NCBI GenBank assembly: GCA_963800065.1
Contig: CAWCZO010000002.1
Location: 186,001-250,000 of the forward strand
Direction: 5' to 3'
Source: CAWJFJ01 sp963800065
Lineage (GTDB): Bacteria; Actinomycetota; Acidimicrobiia; Acidimicrobiales; UBA8190
DNA: 64,000 bases
A program made the position numbers and the translations under genes. Under the pieces are notes generated by a model that did no database searches, was not told the origin of the DNA, and saw only the letters and a program-made list of their open reading frames with translations. Below, in pieces: positions 25,800 to 34,868 of this stretch. Numbering within the stretch: position 1 is the first letter of the stretch; each line of letters opens with the position of its first letter.

Positions 25800-27524
25800 G
25801 TGGACGAGCGCGACGAGAACGGGTACGAGTCGGAGACGGAGACCTTCGCCGACCCGATCACCGAGCGCGTCCGGATCATCGGCGCCGAGGCCGTGGGGAC
25901 GGCTCCCGACGGCACGAGCTCGCCGGGCCGGGGCGGGTCATCGGCCGGGGCCGCCGCCTACCCCGACGACAGCGCCGACCCCGTCACCTCTCTGGCCGGC
26001 CGCCCGATCGAACGGCCGGGCTCCCGGACCGACGAGCCCGATCCGTGGAACGCCGGGGAGTCCGGCGGCCTCGGAGCCCGGCGCCCGGTCACGGGCTGGC
26101 TGGACGAAGGAGGGGAAGCGTTCGACGAACCGGGGAGGTCGACGGAGCTGCCTCATTGGAGCGATCCCCCCACCGGTCAGGTGCCCGCCGTCCTCGACCG
26201 ACGCAGCGAGAACGACGAGGATCCCGGTTCCTGGTCGGCATCGGGGGATGCCGGCCCGGCGTGGAGGGAGCACCGGCACGAATGGGACGACAGCGCGTTC
26301 GACCCGTCGCTGCTGGCCGACGAGACGACCCGTGTGGGTGCGATGGAGGAGGTACCGCTCGAAGAGCGCCAGCCGTGGGAGTTCGACGATCTCGGCACCC
26401 CGGCGGGCGGGACGCCCGTATCGTGGGATCCCCCGTCCGACCCGGGCGGGAGAGTCCGACTGGGCGACGGGGACATCGGGCCGGGGATGGCGAGCTCGTC
26501 GACCACGAGCACGCAGGACCCGACGGAGGCCGGCTACGCGACGGGGCAGGAGGTGTCCTCCGGTCGGGTCAACCCGGCTGGGAACGGGGTCCCGTCCATC
26601 AGCTCGTCCCCCCTGCGGGGGTCGTCCGAACCCCTGTCCCCGGGCGCCATCCCCGGTGTCCGGCGTCGCCGGCGACCCCCGGCCACCGAGGTGTCGGGGA
26701 GCGGTGGCGGACGTAACGTCCCGCTGTCCATCGCCACCGGGCTCGGGTTCGCGGCGGTGGCCGTGGCCTGTTTCGAGCTCGGCAGCGTCGCCACCGTGGC
26801 CCTCTCCACCGTGGTCGTCGTCCTGGCGGCGGCCGAGGCCTACGCCGCCTTCCGGCGATCCGGGAGCCACCCCGCCACCCTCCTGGGACTCGTGGCCACG
26901 GCGGCGGCCATGGTGGCCGCCTATACGAAAGGGGTGGCCGCCCTCCCGCTCGTCCTGGTCCTGCTGATCGTCACCTCGATGGTCTGGTACCTGGTGGGGG
27001 CCGAGAAGGGATCGCCGGTGGCCGGCATCTCGGCCACCGTGCTCGGTTTCGCCTGGGTCGGTCTCCTGGGCTCCTTCGCCGGCCTGCTCCTGGCCCCCAG
27101 CCAGTATCCCGAACGCCACGGCGTCGCCTTCCTCTTCGGGGCCGTGGTGGCCACGGTAGGTGCCGACGTCGGGGCTCTCGTGATCGGTGGGTGGCGGGGA
27201 CGGCATCCGCTGGCACCACGTGTCAGTCCGCACAAGACGTGGGAGGGCCTGATCGGTGGCACGGTGTTCGCCGTCCTGGCCTCGGCGGCCATCACCGGCC
27301 AGGTCCATCCCTGGACTCCGGCCAAGGCGGCCGTTCTCGGGCTGGTGGTCGCCGTGCTGGCCCCCCTCGGCGACCTGTGCGAATCACTGCTCAAGCGCGA
27401 CCTCGGTCTGAAGGACATGGGGTCGCTCCTGCCGGGCCATGGGGGAGTCCTCGATCGGGTCGATGCCCTGCTCTTCGTCCTGCCTGCGACGTACTATCTG
27501 GTGAGAGTGCTCCACCTCGGGTGA
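25800..27524 (+). CDS. cdsA: Phosphatidate cytidylyltransferase with long N-terminal extension
   Basis: A 574-residue enzyme making CDP-diacylglycerol from phosphatidate and CTP in the membrane. The catalytic membrane part begins near 305 with about eight hydrophobic helices; the CDP-DAG synthase signature SLLKRDLGLKDMGSLLPGHG begins at S529. Residues 1-300 are hydrophilic, acidic, rich in Asp, Glu, Gly, Pro and Ser, probably disordered and cytosolic; CdsA is usually near 300 residues in total. GTG 25800 follows AGGAGG at 25790-25795; an overlapping ATG at 25798 is out of frame. Confidence 0.93.
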   Translation: MDERDENGYESETETFADPITERVRIIGAEAVGTAPDGTSSPGRGGSSAGAAAYPDDSADPVTSLAGRPIERPGSRTDEPDPWNAGESGGLGARRPVTGWLDEGGEAFDEPGRSTELPHWSDPPTGQVPAVLDRRSENDEDPGSWSASGDAGPAWREHRHEWDDSAFDPSLLADETTRVGAMEEVPLEERQPWEFDDLGTPAGGTPVSWDPPSDPGGRVRLGDGDIGPGMASSSTTSTQDPTEAGYATGQEVSSGRVNPAGNGVPSISSSPLRGSSEPLSPGAIPGVRRRRRPPATEVSGSGGGRNVPLSIATGLGFAAVAVACFELGSVATVALSTVVVVLAAAEAYAAFRRSGSHPATLLGLVATAAAMVAAYTKGVAALPLVLVLLIVTSMVWYLVGAEKGSPVAGISATVLGFAWVGLLGSFAGLLLAPSQYPERHGVAFLFGAVVATVGADVGALVIGGWRGRHPLAPRVSPHKTWEGLIGGTVFAVLASAAITGQVHPWTPAKAAVLGLVVAVLAPLGDLCESLLKRDLGLKDMGSLLPGHGGVLDRVDALLFVLPATYYLVRVLHLG

Positions 27525-27546
27525 GGTGCGGAAAGGGGCCACGCCG

Positions 27547-28737
27547 ATGACGGGGGGCCAGGGGCGATCGGGGCGGACGGTCACCGTCAGCATCGTGGGA
27601 TCCACCGGTTCGATCGGCACCCAGGCGCTCGATGTCATCAGCGGCGAACCGGACCGGTTCCGGGTGGTCGCCCTGGGCGCATGGCGCTCGGTCGATCTCC
27701 TCGTGGCCCAGGCGCGACGGTTCTCGCCCGAGGTCGTGGCCATCGGCGATGCCGACCGCGCCTCCGAGCTGGCATCGGCCCTGCCCCCGGGCACCGACGT
27801 CGTCACCGGCGTCGAGGGACTCGCCGCCATCGCCCCCCTAGGCGATGTGGTCGTGAACGCCGTCGTCGGTTTCGCCGGTCTCCCCGTCACGCTGGCCGCT
27901 CTGGAAGCCGGTCGCCGACTAGCCCTGGCCAACAAGGAGTCGTTGATCGCCGGGGCCCCGGTCGTCCAACGGGCCCGCCTCACCCCGGGGGCCGAGATCG
28001 TCCCGGTGGACTCCGAGCACTGCGCCCTGCACCAGTGTCTGCGGGCGGGACGGTCTCCCGAGGAGGTGGCCCGACTGGTCCTCACGGCCAGCGGGGGCCC
28101 GTTCCGGGGGCGGACACGCGCCGAACTCCAGGGGGTCACCGCCGAAGAGGCGCTGGCCCACCCCACCTGGCAGATGGGGCCCAAGATCAGCGTCGATTCG
28201 TCCACCTTGATGAACAAGGGCCTCGAGGTCATCGAGGCCCATGAGCTCTTCGGGGTGGACTACGACCGGATGGCGGTGATCATTCACCCCCAGTCGGTCG
28301 TACACTCCATGGTGGAGTTCACCGACGGGGCCACCGTCGCTCAACTCTCGAATCCCGATATGCGCCTACCCATCGGCTATGCCCTCGCCTACCCCGATCG
28401 CCTCACGCACCCGTTCGGGGCCATCGACTGGGCCACATTGAGTCGTCTCGACTTCGAACAGCCCGACCGTGAGGTCTTCTCCTGTCTGGACCTGGCCGAG
28501 CGGGCCGGTCGGGCGGGCGGACTGGCTCCGGCCTGGCTGAACGCCGGCAACGAGGTGGCCGTCGCCGCCTTCTTGGCCGGGCGCGTGGGATGGGGTGCCA
28601 TCGCCGACGTGGTGGCCGAGACCATCGACGCCTGTGAGCAGACCCCCGTCTCGGGAGCCGGCGAGGTGATCGAAGCCGACCGGCGGGCCCGGGACCGAGC
28701 CGAGTCGGCCGTCCGGCGTCGCGGGCTGGCGGCGTGA
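27547..28737 (+). CDS. dxr: 1-deoxy-D-xylulose-5-phosphate reductoisomerase
   Basis: A 396-residue NADPH enzyme, second step of the MEP isoprenoid pathway. SIVGSTGSIGTQALDV is the dinucleotide site; PVDSEHCALHQCL binds metal and substrate, and LTASGGPFRG and HPTWQMGPKISVDSSTLMNK are catalytic segments. ATG 27547 is preferred over GTG 27526 since it follows GGAAAGGGG and matches relatives in length. Its stop overlaps the rseP start. Confidence 0.96.
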   Translation: MTGGQGRSGRTVTVSIVGSTGSIGTQALDVISGEPDRFRVVALGAWRSVDLLVAQARRFSPEVVAIGDADRASELASALPPGTDVVTGVEGLAAIAPLGDVVVNAVVGFAGLPVTLAALEAGRRLALANKESLIAGAPVVQRARLTPGAEIVPVDSEHCALHQCLRAGRSPEEVARLVLTASGGPFRGRTRAELQGVTAEEALAHPTWQMGPKISVDSSTLMNKGLEVIEAHELFGVDYDRMAVIIHPQSVVHSMVEFTDGATVAQLSNPDMRLPIGYALAYPDRLTHPFGAIDWATLSRLDFEQPDREVFSCLDLAERAGRAGGLAPAWLNAGNEVAVAAFLAGRVGWGAIADVVAETIDACEQTPVSGAGEVIEADRRARDRAESAVRRRGLAA

Positions 28738-30092
28738 GCGAGATCACGGGAACGCCGGAAGCCGTCGTCGCCGCCCCGCCGACCGACGAAGCCCGTGGCG
28801 GTGTCGACGCGGCCGACGGCTACGGCCCGGGCCGTGACGGCGGTCGCAGTCCTGGATCCGTATCGGAGCATCGGGAGCCGAAAGGATCCGTCGTTCAGCT
28901 GATCGCCGTGGTCGCCGCCGTCCTGGCCGTCTCCATGCTCACCCACTCCCTCGATCTCCTCCTGGTCATCGTGGCCATCATCGTCATGGTCATGATCCAC
29001 GAGCTCGGCCACTTCGCCACGGCGAAGTGGAGCCACATGAAGGTCACCGAGTACTTCCTCGGTTTCGGACCGCGCCTGTGGTCTTTTCGACGGGGCGAGA
29101 CGGAATACGGGGTCAAGGTCCTGCCCCTCGGTGGCTACGTCAAGATCATCGGGATGTCCAACACCGAGGACGTGGATCCGGCCGATGAACCACGGACCTA
29201 CCGCCAGCAACCGTTCCACAACCGCCTCATGGTGGCCCTGGCCGGGTCGTTCATGCACTTCGTGATGGCCTTCGTCCTCGTCTGGGGCCTCATCGTCCTC
29301 ATCGGCCAGCAGGAGCCCACGGCGTCGGTGGCGGGCTTCGCCCCTCTGTCCCACGGCGTGGATCCGGCGCGCACGTCGGGCCTGCGTCCCGGCGACCGGA
29401 TCGTCTCCATCGACGGGCGCGCGGTGACGAACGTCTCGGAGATGGAACAAGTCATCGGCGATCATGCCGGGATCCCTCTGGCCATCGTCGTCGATCGCGG
29501 GCAGCCGGCGCGGCGGGTGACCGTGACGGTGACTCCCGCCCTGGCCCCCGGGGTGGCGAGGAACAGAGCACGGATCGGCATCGAACTCGGGACGACGACG
29601 ACGCGGGGCTCGCCGTTCCACGCGCTGGGGACCTCGGCGGAATTCATCGGACAGATCACGACGGGCACCATCGCCGCCCTCGGCCACACGTTCTCACCCC
29701 ACGGCCTCAGCGCCTTCTTCGACCAACTCGGAAACACCAAGGCGGCCGAAGCGGCGGCCAAGAACGGGACCCGGCCGGAGTCGATCTACGGTGCCGTCCG
29801 GACGGCCACCCAGGTAGCCCAGGGTGGGGGATTCTTCGATCTGGGCCAGGTGCTGGCCAATATCATCATCGCCGTCGGGATCATCAATCTCTTCCCCATG
29901 CTCCCCCTTGACGGCGGGCACGTCCTCGTCGCCGTGTACGAGCGGATCCGCAGCCGCAAGGGCAGGGCCTACCACGCCGACGTGACCAAACTGGCGCCGG
30001 TGGCCTCGGCCTTCGTTCTCTTCCTGATCGTCTTCGTGGCCGCCGCCGTCTTCCTCGACATCGCCCACCCCGTGGCCAACCCCTTCCAGTGA
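28734..30092 (+). CDS. rseP: Site-2 protease (RseP family)
   Basis: A 452-residue intramembrane zinc metalloprotease. HELGH (H89-H93) is the metal site in the first helix, and NLFPMLPLDGGHVL supplies the third ligand. One PDZ domain lies near 200-280 (GLRPGDRIVSIDGRAV). The first 60 residues are a hydrophilic lead. In Actinobacteria the homologue (Rip1 type) cleaves anti-sigma factors. GTG 28734 overlaps the dxr stop, and the stop overlaps ispG. Confidence 0.93.
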   Translation: MSEITGTPEAVVAAPPTDEARGGVDAADGYGPGRDGGRSPGSVSEHREPKGSVVQLIAVVAAVLAVSMLTHSLDLLLVIVAIIVMVMIHELGHFATAKWSHMKVTEYFLGFGPRLWSFRRGETEYGVKVLPLGGYVKIIGMSNTEDVDPADEPRTYRQQPFHNRLMVALAGSFMHFVMAFVLVWGLIVLIGQQEPTASVAGFAPLSHGVDPARTSGLRPGDRIVSIDGRAVTNVSEMEQVIGDHAGIPLAIVVDRGQPARRVTVTVTPALAPGVARNRARIGIELGTTTTRGSPFHALGTSAEFIGQITTGTIAALGHTFSPHGLSAFFDQLGNTKAAEAAAKNGTRPESIYGAVRTATQVAQGGGFFDLGQVLANIIIAVGIINLFPMLPLDGGHVLVAVYERIRSRKGRAYHADVTKLAPVASAFVLFLIVFVAAAVFLDIAHPVANPFQ

Positions 30093-31333
30093 CGACGCAC
30101 CGACCGGACACCTCACGCCGCCTGACCCGCCAGATCCGGGTGGGATCGGTGGCCGTGGGTGGCGATGCCCCCATTTCGGTCCAGTCGATGACGACGACGA
30201 AGACGGCCGACGTCGAGGGCACTCTCACCCAGATCTACGCCCTGGCAGCCGCCGGGGCCGACATCGTCCGCTGCACGTGCAACGAACAGGAGGCCGCCGA
30301 AGGACTGGCCCACATCGTGCCGCGCTCGCCGGTCCCGATCATCGCCGACATCCACTTCCACCACGAGATGGCGCTCGGTGCGCTCGAGGCCGGAGTCCAG
30401 GGACTGCGCCTCAACCCCGGCAATCTCCGCAAGGAGGTCGAGATCAAGCAGGTGGCGTCCGAGGCCAAGGACCGGGGCGTGCCCATCCGCATCGGCGTCA
30501 ACGCCGGATCCCTGCACCCGGATCTCTACAAGCGCTACGGAGGGGTGACGCCGGAGGCGCTGGTGGAGTCGGCCCGCATGGAGCTCGCCTACTTCGAGGA
30601 GGTCGGCTTCGAGGACGTCAAGATCTCGGTCAAGGCGTCGTCGGTGACGCTCATGATCGCGGCCTACCGGTTGGCGTCGGAGACCTTCGACCATCCCTTG
30701 CACCTCGGTGTGACCGAGGCGGGTCCGCCTCCGGCCGGGCTGATCAAGGGCACCGCTGGGATCGCCACCCTGTTGGCCGAGGGGATCGGCGACACCATCC
30801 GGTACTCACTCACCGCCGACCCGGTGGAAGAGGCCCGCGCCGGACGGCAGCTCCTCGAGGCCATGGGCCTGCGCGAGCGTAAGGGCCTCGATCTCATCGC
30901 CTGCCCTTCGTGCGGGCGGGCCGAAATCGACGTGATCGGCGTGGCCCGCGCCGCCCAGGAGGCGCTCGAGTCGCGCAACCTCCCCATTCAGGTCGCCGTC
31001 ATGGGATGCGTGGTGAACGGCCCCGGCGAGGCCCGGGAGGCCGACCTCGGCATCGCCGCCGGCCGGAAGAGGGGACACCTCTTCATCAAGGGCAAGATCA
31101 TCCGGGTCGTCCCCGAGGACGAGATGGTCGCCGCCCTGGTGGAGGAGGCCGAGAAGCTCGTGGCCGAGGGGATCGAGGCCCGGATGGCCGCCGCCGACGT
31201 TGGTGCCGAGGCTGAAGCGGAGGCCGATCGTCAGGCTTTGCTCGAGAACAGAGGCGACGACGCCAACCACAGTGCGGCGAAGGTCGAGATCATCCGCAAG
31301 AAGATGCACGAGGATCACGGCGACGCCCCGTAG
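30089..31333 (+). CDS. ispG: 4-hydroxy-3-methylbut-2-enyl diphosphate synthase
   Basis: A 414-residue [4Fe-4S] enzyme of the MEP pathway. ISVQSMTTTKTADVEGT is the N-terminal signature. Cluster cysteines are in LIACPSCGRAEIDV (two) and MGCVVNGPGEA (one). About 45 charged residues at the C-terminus extend beyond the usual end. GTG start overlaps rseP by 4 bp, so cdsA-dxr-rseP-ispG looks like one unit. Convergent with proS, only 15 bp away. Confidence 0.96.
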   Translation: MTTHRPDTSRRLTRQIRVGSVAVGGDAPISVQSMTTTKTADVEGTLTQIYALAAAGADIVRCTCNEQEAAEGLAHIVPRSPVPIIADIHFHHEMALGALEAGVQGLRLNPGNLRKEVEIKQVASEAKDRGVPIRIGVNAGSLHPDLYKRYGGVTPEALVESARMELAYFEEVGFEDVKISVKASSVTLMIAAYRLASETFDHPLHLGVTEAGPPPAGLIKGTAGIATLLAEGIGDTIRYSLTADPVEEARAGRQLLEAMGLRERKGLDLIACPSCGRAEIDVIGVARAAQEALESRNLPIQVAVMGCVVNGPGEAREADLGIAAGRKRGHLFIKGKIIRVVPEDEMVAALVEEAEKLVAEGIEARMAAADVGAEAEAEADRQALLENRGDDANHSAAKVEIIRKKMHEDHGDAP

Positions 31334-31348
31334 GCGACGGTTGTCTCG

Positions 31349-32773
31349 TCAGTAGGCGCGCCCCACGGTGGCCGTCAACGGCGGATCCGTTCCCGCCGCG
31401 TCGTCGTCGGGCCCGGGCAGGCCGCCACCGACGGTCTGGATGCAGCGGATGGACAACCCGGCTCGGTTCAAGCTGGTCTCCCCGTCGGCGCCGATCACCG
31501 ATAACGGCAGGACGGCGAAACCCGTGGCCGACGCCGCCTCGGCTTCATCGAGACTGGAGGCGGCCACGGTCCGGCTGCGCTGCAGGTCGGCCGCCTCCTC
31601 GAACAGCGACGATTGAATGGCGTCGAGCGCCTCGGTGACGGCGGTGGTCACGGCGCCCAGGGCCACCGGGGTCTTGGTGCCCGTGTCGCGGCGCGCCAGG
31701 ACGACCATTCCCTGGGCGAGGTCGCGCGGACCGACCTCCAGACGGAGCGGGACGCCCTTCAGCTCCCAGTCCACGGTCCGGCGTCCGAAGGAGGCGTCGG
31801 TCCGGGCGTCGAGCTCGACCCGAATGCCGGCCCCGCCCAACTCGGCCGCCAGGGCGGAGGCGGCGGCGTCGGCACCGTCATCGGCCTTCACCAGGATGAC
31901 CACCACCTGCACCGGGGCGAGGCGGGGCGGAAGACGCAAACCGTCATCATCACCGTGGACCATGACCAAGGCGCCCATCAGCCGTGTCGAGACGCCCCAC
32001 GACGTCTGCCACACGTGGGCCTGCTGACCGGACTCGTCGAGGTAGGTGATGTCGAAGGCCCGGGCGAAATTCTGTCCCAACTCGTGGCTCGTCCCCATCT
32101 GCAGGGCCTTGCCGTCGCGCATCATGGCCTCGCAGGTCCACGTCGTGGTGGCACCGGCGAAGCGCTCCTTGTCCGTCTTGCGTCCCTTCAGGATGGGAAT
32201 GGCCAGCACGTTCACCATGACGTCCTCGTAGACGTCGGAGAGGATCCGCAGCGCGAAGTCCCGGGCGTCGGCCTCCGAGGCGTGGGCGGTGTGTCCCTCC
32301 TGCCACAGGAACTCCGTCGTTCGGAGGAAGAGCCGGGGGCGTAGTTCCCAGCGCACGACGTTGGCCCACTGGTTGATGAGGAGCGGCAGATCGCGGTAGC
32401 TCTGGATCCACTTGGCGAAATACGAATTGATGATGGTTTCGCTGGTCGGTCGGACGACCACGGGTTCCTCGAGCTTCTTGCCCCCACCGTGGGTCACCAC
32501 GGCCAGCTCGGGACTGAACCCCTCGACGTGCTCGGCCTCGCGGCGCAGGAAACTCTCGGGGATCAGGAGCGGGAAGTAGGCGTTGGACACGCCCGCAGCC
32601 TTGATCCGGCTGTCGATCTCGGCCTGCATCCGCTCCCAGATGGCGTAGCCGTAGGGCCGGATGACCATCGTCCCCCGGACCGGCCCGTTCTCGGCCAGCT
32701 CGGCCTTGGCCACCACGTCCTGGTACCAGCGGGGGAAATCGGTTGCCTGGGGGGTGAGGACGCTCTTGGCCAT
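31349..32773 (-). CDS. proS: Prolyl-tRNA synthetase, archaeal/eukaryote-like type
   Basis: A 474-residue class II synthetase charging tRNA-Pro. The ATG at 32773 gives MAKSVLTPQATDFPRWYQDV, matching relatives; an upstream GTG is less likely. Class II motif 2 is in NVVRWELRPRLFLRTTEFLWQE, and VVRPTSETII, TWTCEAMMRDGKALQMGTSH are family segments. It lacks the editing insertion of the E. coli form and ends in the aromatic GRAY tail typical of the short type. A TAGCAT hexamer lies 10 nt before the ATG. Confidence 0.95.
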   Translation of the reverse strand: MAKSVLTPQATDFPRWYQDVVAKAELAENGPVRGTMVIRPYGYAIWERMQAEIDSRIKAAGVSNAYFPLLIPESFLRREAEHVEGFSPELAVVTHGGGKKLEEPVVVRPTSETIINSYFAKWIQSYRDLPLLINQWANVVRWELRPRLFLRTTEFLWQEGHTAHASEADARDFALRILSDVYEDVMVNVLAIPILKGRKTDKERFAGATTTWTCEAMMRDGKALQMGTSHELGQNFARAFDITYLDESGQQAHVWQTSWGVSTRLMGALVMVHGDDDGLRLPPRLAPVQVVVILVKADDGADAAASALAAELGGAGIRVELDARTDASFGRRTVDWELKGVPLRLEVGPRDLAQGMVVLARRDTGTKTPVALGAVTTAVTEALDAIQSSLFEEAADLQRSRTVAASSLDEAEAASATGFAVLPLSVIGADGETSLNRAGLSIRCIQTVGGGLPGPDDDAAGTDPPLTATVGRAY

Positions 32774-32930
32774 GTGCCCGCCGATGCTACGGGCTGCCGG
32801 GGTGGGGTCCGGGAACCGTCCCGACACGCGGAGTGAGGTGCCGCCGCGCCGGCGCGTCTCTGTGTGCGGACGAGCACTGTGCGAGGCCCTTTCGGCCCCC
32901 CGCCGCGCCTGATCGGCGCCGGAAGGCGAC

Positions 32931-32939
32931 TGGTATACT
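32931..32939 (+). promoter_or_regulatory. Extended -10 promoter of the rimP-nusA operon
   Basis: TGGTATACT is an extended -10 (TGN plus TATACT at 32934-32939), the best sigma-A-like element in the window. No convincing -35 is visible. It predicts a transcript starting near 32946, about 145 nt before GTG 33091. Confidence 0.6.
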
Positions 32940-32977
32940 CGCTGCGCCGTTCAGACACGGAAGTGGAGTGGTGCGTC

Positions 32978-33010
32978 GAAGCGTGGGCGGGCAGCCCACG
33001 CTTCTTCTTT
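32978..33010 (+). terminator. Intrinsic terminator inside the rimP-nusA leader (attenuator)
   Basis: GAAGCGTGGGC (32978-32988) and GCCCACGCTTC (32994-33004) form a perfect 11-bp stem with loop GGGCA, followed by TTCTTT (33005-33010). The T-rich side is on the plus strand only. There is no plus-strand gene upstream, and the hairpin lies between the promoter at 32934 and rimP, so it should end most transcripts early unless overridden. Control by NusA, the product of the second gene, is an attractive inference. Confidence 0.75.
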
Positions 33011-33090
33011 CACCACGTTGTTCCCGTCGAGACCGGCACGGCCTGGGCCCGCGGGGTCCGAGTGGAGCACGGAAGGGAGGTGGCGACCGA

Positions 33091-33639
33091 GTGGGTGACG
33101 AGCTTCTGGACCTCTTGGCGTCCACCCTGGCTCCCCTCGGGATGGAGCTGGTCGATATGGAGTTGCGACCGGGCACCGTGCGCGTCGTGGTCGACAGGAC
33201 CGACGGCGCCGACCTGGAGGCGATCGCCGAGGCCACCAGGGCGGTGTCGGCCGTTCTCGACACCCATGACCCCCTTCCCGGGCAGCGTTACACCCTGGAG
33301 GTCTCGAGTCCCGGGGTCGAGCGCCCCCTCCGGACGCCCGGTCATTTCATCCGGGCCGTCGGCGAGACAGTCACCATCCGCACCACGACGGGGAGTCAGG
33401 GCCAGCGGCGTGTCACCGGTCAGGTGGCGGCGGCCGACCCCGAAGGCTTCGTCCTCGAGGGTGACGACCTGCCCGAGGGCGGCCGACGCTTCTCCTACGG
33501 CGAGGTGGAGCGGGCCCGTACCGTCTTCGAGTGGGGAGGCAAGCCACGCCCCTCCGACGGTCGCCGTCACGGTTCCGCGCAACACCGAGCGGTGCCCTCA
33601 CCACCCGGTGCCGACAGGGAGAGGGTCACGACGTCATGA
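33091..33639 (+). CDS. rimP: Ribosome maturation factor RimP
   Basis: A 182-residue protein for 30S subunit maturation. LLASTLAPLGMELVDMELRP and LEVSSPGVERPLRTPGHFIR are characteristic. GTG 33091 is chosen because GGAAGGGAGG (33071-33080) lies upstream, and the frame further upstream runs through the leader terminator. The C-terminal about 30 residues are basic and poorly conserved. The stop overlaps the nusA ATG (ATGA). Confidence 0.9.
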   Translation: MGDELLDLLASTLAPLGMELVDMELRPGTVRVVVDRTDGADLEAIAEATRAVSAVLDTHDPLPGQRYTLEVSSPGVERPLRTPGHFIRAVGETVTIRTTTGSQGQRRVTGQVAAADPEGFVLEGDDLPEGGRRFSYGEVERARTVFEWGGKPRPSDGRRHGSAQHRAVPSPPGADRERVTTS

Positions 33640-34868
33640 GCAAGACGAACTTCGAATTCCTCGACGCTCTCGGCCAGATCGCCCGGGACAAGGGCATTTC
33701 CGTCGAGACCCTGTTCGACGCCCTGGCCAACGCGCTCGTCGCCGCCTACAAGCGCCGTCCGGGCGCGGCGGAAGAGGCGGTCGTGACCATCGATCCTGAG
33801 TCGGGTGAGATCCGCGTCTACGGTCAGGAGCTCGACGAGGACGGCAACGTCGTCCGCGAATGGGACGACACACCGGGTGACTTCGGTCGTATCGCCGCCC
33901 AGACGGCCAAGCAGGTCATTCTCCAGCGCATCAGGGAGGCCGAGCGCGATCTCAAGTACGAGGAGTACGCCGGGCGCGAAGGTGACATCGTCACGGGTAT
34001 CGTCCAGCAGACCGACAACCGATACACCCTCCTCGACCTGGGGAAGGTCGAGGCTCTCCTACCCCAGGCGGAGCAGGTTCCCTATGAGCGCTACGAGCAC
34101 GGAGCCCGCCTGAAGGCTTACATCGTCGAGGTCCGGAAGACGACCAAAGGACCCCAGATCGTGGTCAGTCGGAGCCATCCGGGCCTGGTCAAGCGCTTGT
34201 TCGAACTCGAGGTGCCGGAGATCTCTTCGGGGGTTGTCGAGATCAAAGCCGCCGCCCGCGAGCCCGGTCACCGGACCAAGATCGCCGTCTGGTCCAACGA
34301 CCCCAACGTCGATCCCGTGGGCGCCTGCGTGGGCGCCCGTGGTTCTCGGGTGCGGATGGTGACCAACGAGCTGCGCGGGGAGCGGATCGACGTCGTCCCC
34401 TTTTCCGACGATCCTGTCGAATTCATCCAGGCCGCACTCCAGCCTGCCCGCGTCCGTGAGGTCCGGCTCGACGACGAGACGGGAACGGCGACCGTGGTCG
34501 TCAGTGACTACCAACTCTCGCTGGCCATCGGCAAGGAGGGTCAGAACGCCCGCCTCTCGGCCCGCCTGTCGGGGTGGCGGGTGGACATCAAGAGCGAGAC
34601 CCAGCTGGCCGACGAGGAGTCCCGCTACGGCGAGGAATGGGCGGAGGGCGAATGGGTGGAGAACGAGGCCGGGGAGATGGTCTGGCAGCCCGCCGAAGGG
34701 GGCGAGGCGGTATCGGCCACCGAATGGTCACGGGTCGTCGCCGGTGACGACGAAGGTGCCGTGGCCACCTCCGACGCGCCCGTCCCAAACGAGACATCCG
34801 AGGTGCCGGCGTCGCCGGAGAGTGCGGGCGACGAGCCGAAGGACGAGGCCCAGGAGGGTTCGGCATAG
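33636..34868 (+). CDS. nusA: Transcription termination/antitermination factor NusA
   Basis: A 410-residue elongation factor. The N-terminal RNA polymerase-binding domain begins FEFLDALGQIARDKGIS, followed by S1 (DIVTGIVQQTDNRYTLLDLG), KH1 (DPNVDPVGACVGARGSRVRM) and KH2 (YQLSLAIGKEGQNARLSARL). The last about 70 residues are an acidic tail instead of the E. coli AR repeats. ATG 33636 is coupled to rimP. A leader terminator ahead of the operon suggests feedback control. Confidence 0.96.
   Translation: MSKTNFEFLDALGQIARDKGISVETLFDALANALVAAYKRRPGAAEEAVVTIDPESGEIRVYGQELDEDGNVVREWDDTPGDFGRIAAQTAKQVILQRIREAERDLKYEEYAGREGDIVTGIVQQTDNRYTLLDLGKVEALLPQAEQVPYERYEHGARLKAYIVEVRKTTKGPQIVVSRSHPGLVKRLFELEVPEISSGVVEIKAAAREPGHRTKIAVWSNDPNVDPVGACVGARGSRVRMVTNELRGERIDVVPFSDDPVEFIQAALQPARVREVRLDDETGTATVVVSDYQLSLAIGKEGQNARLSARLSGWRVDIKSETQLADEESRYGEEWAEGEWVENEAGEMVWQPAEGGEAVSATEWSRVVAGDDEGAVATSDAPVPNETSEVPASPESAGDEPKDEAQEGSA

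Larger units (their letters stand above)
32774..33090 (+). other. Gene-free divergent region, proS / rimP
   Basis: This 317-bp stretch holds no gene I can support. It carries the proS promoter on the minus strand and, on the plus strand, the rimP-nusA promoter and a 5' leader of about 145 nt containing an intrinsic terminator (separate entries). Confidence 0.7.
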
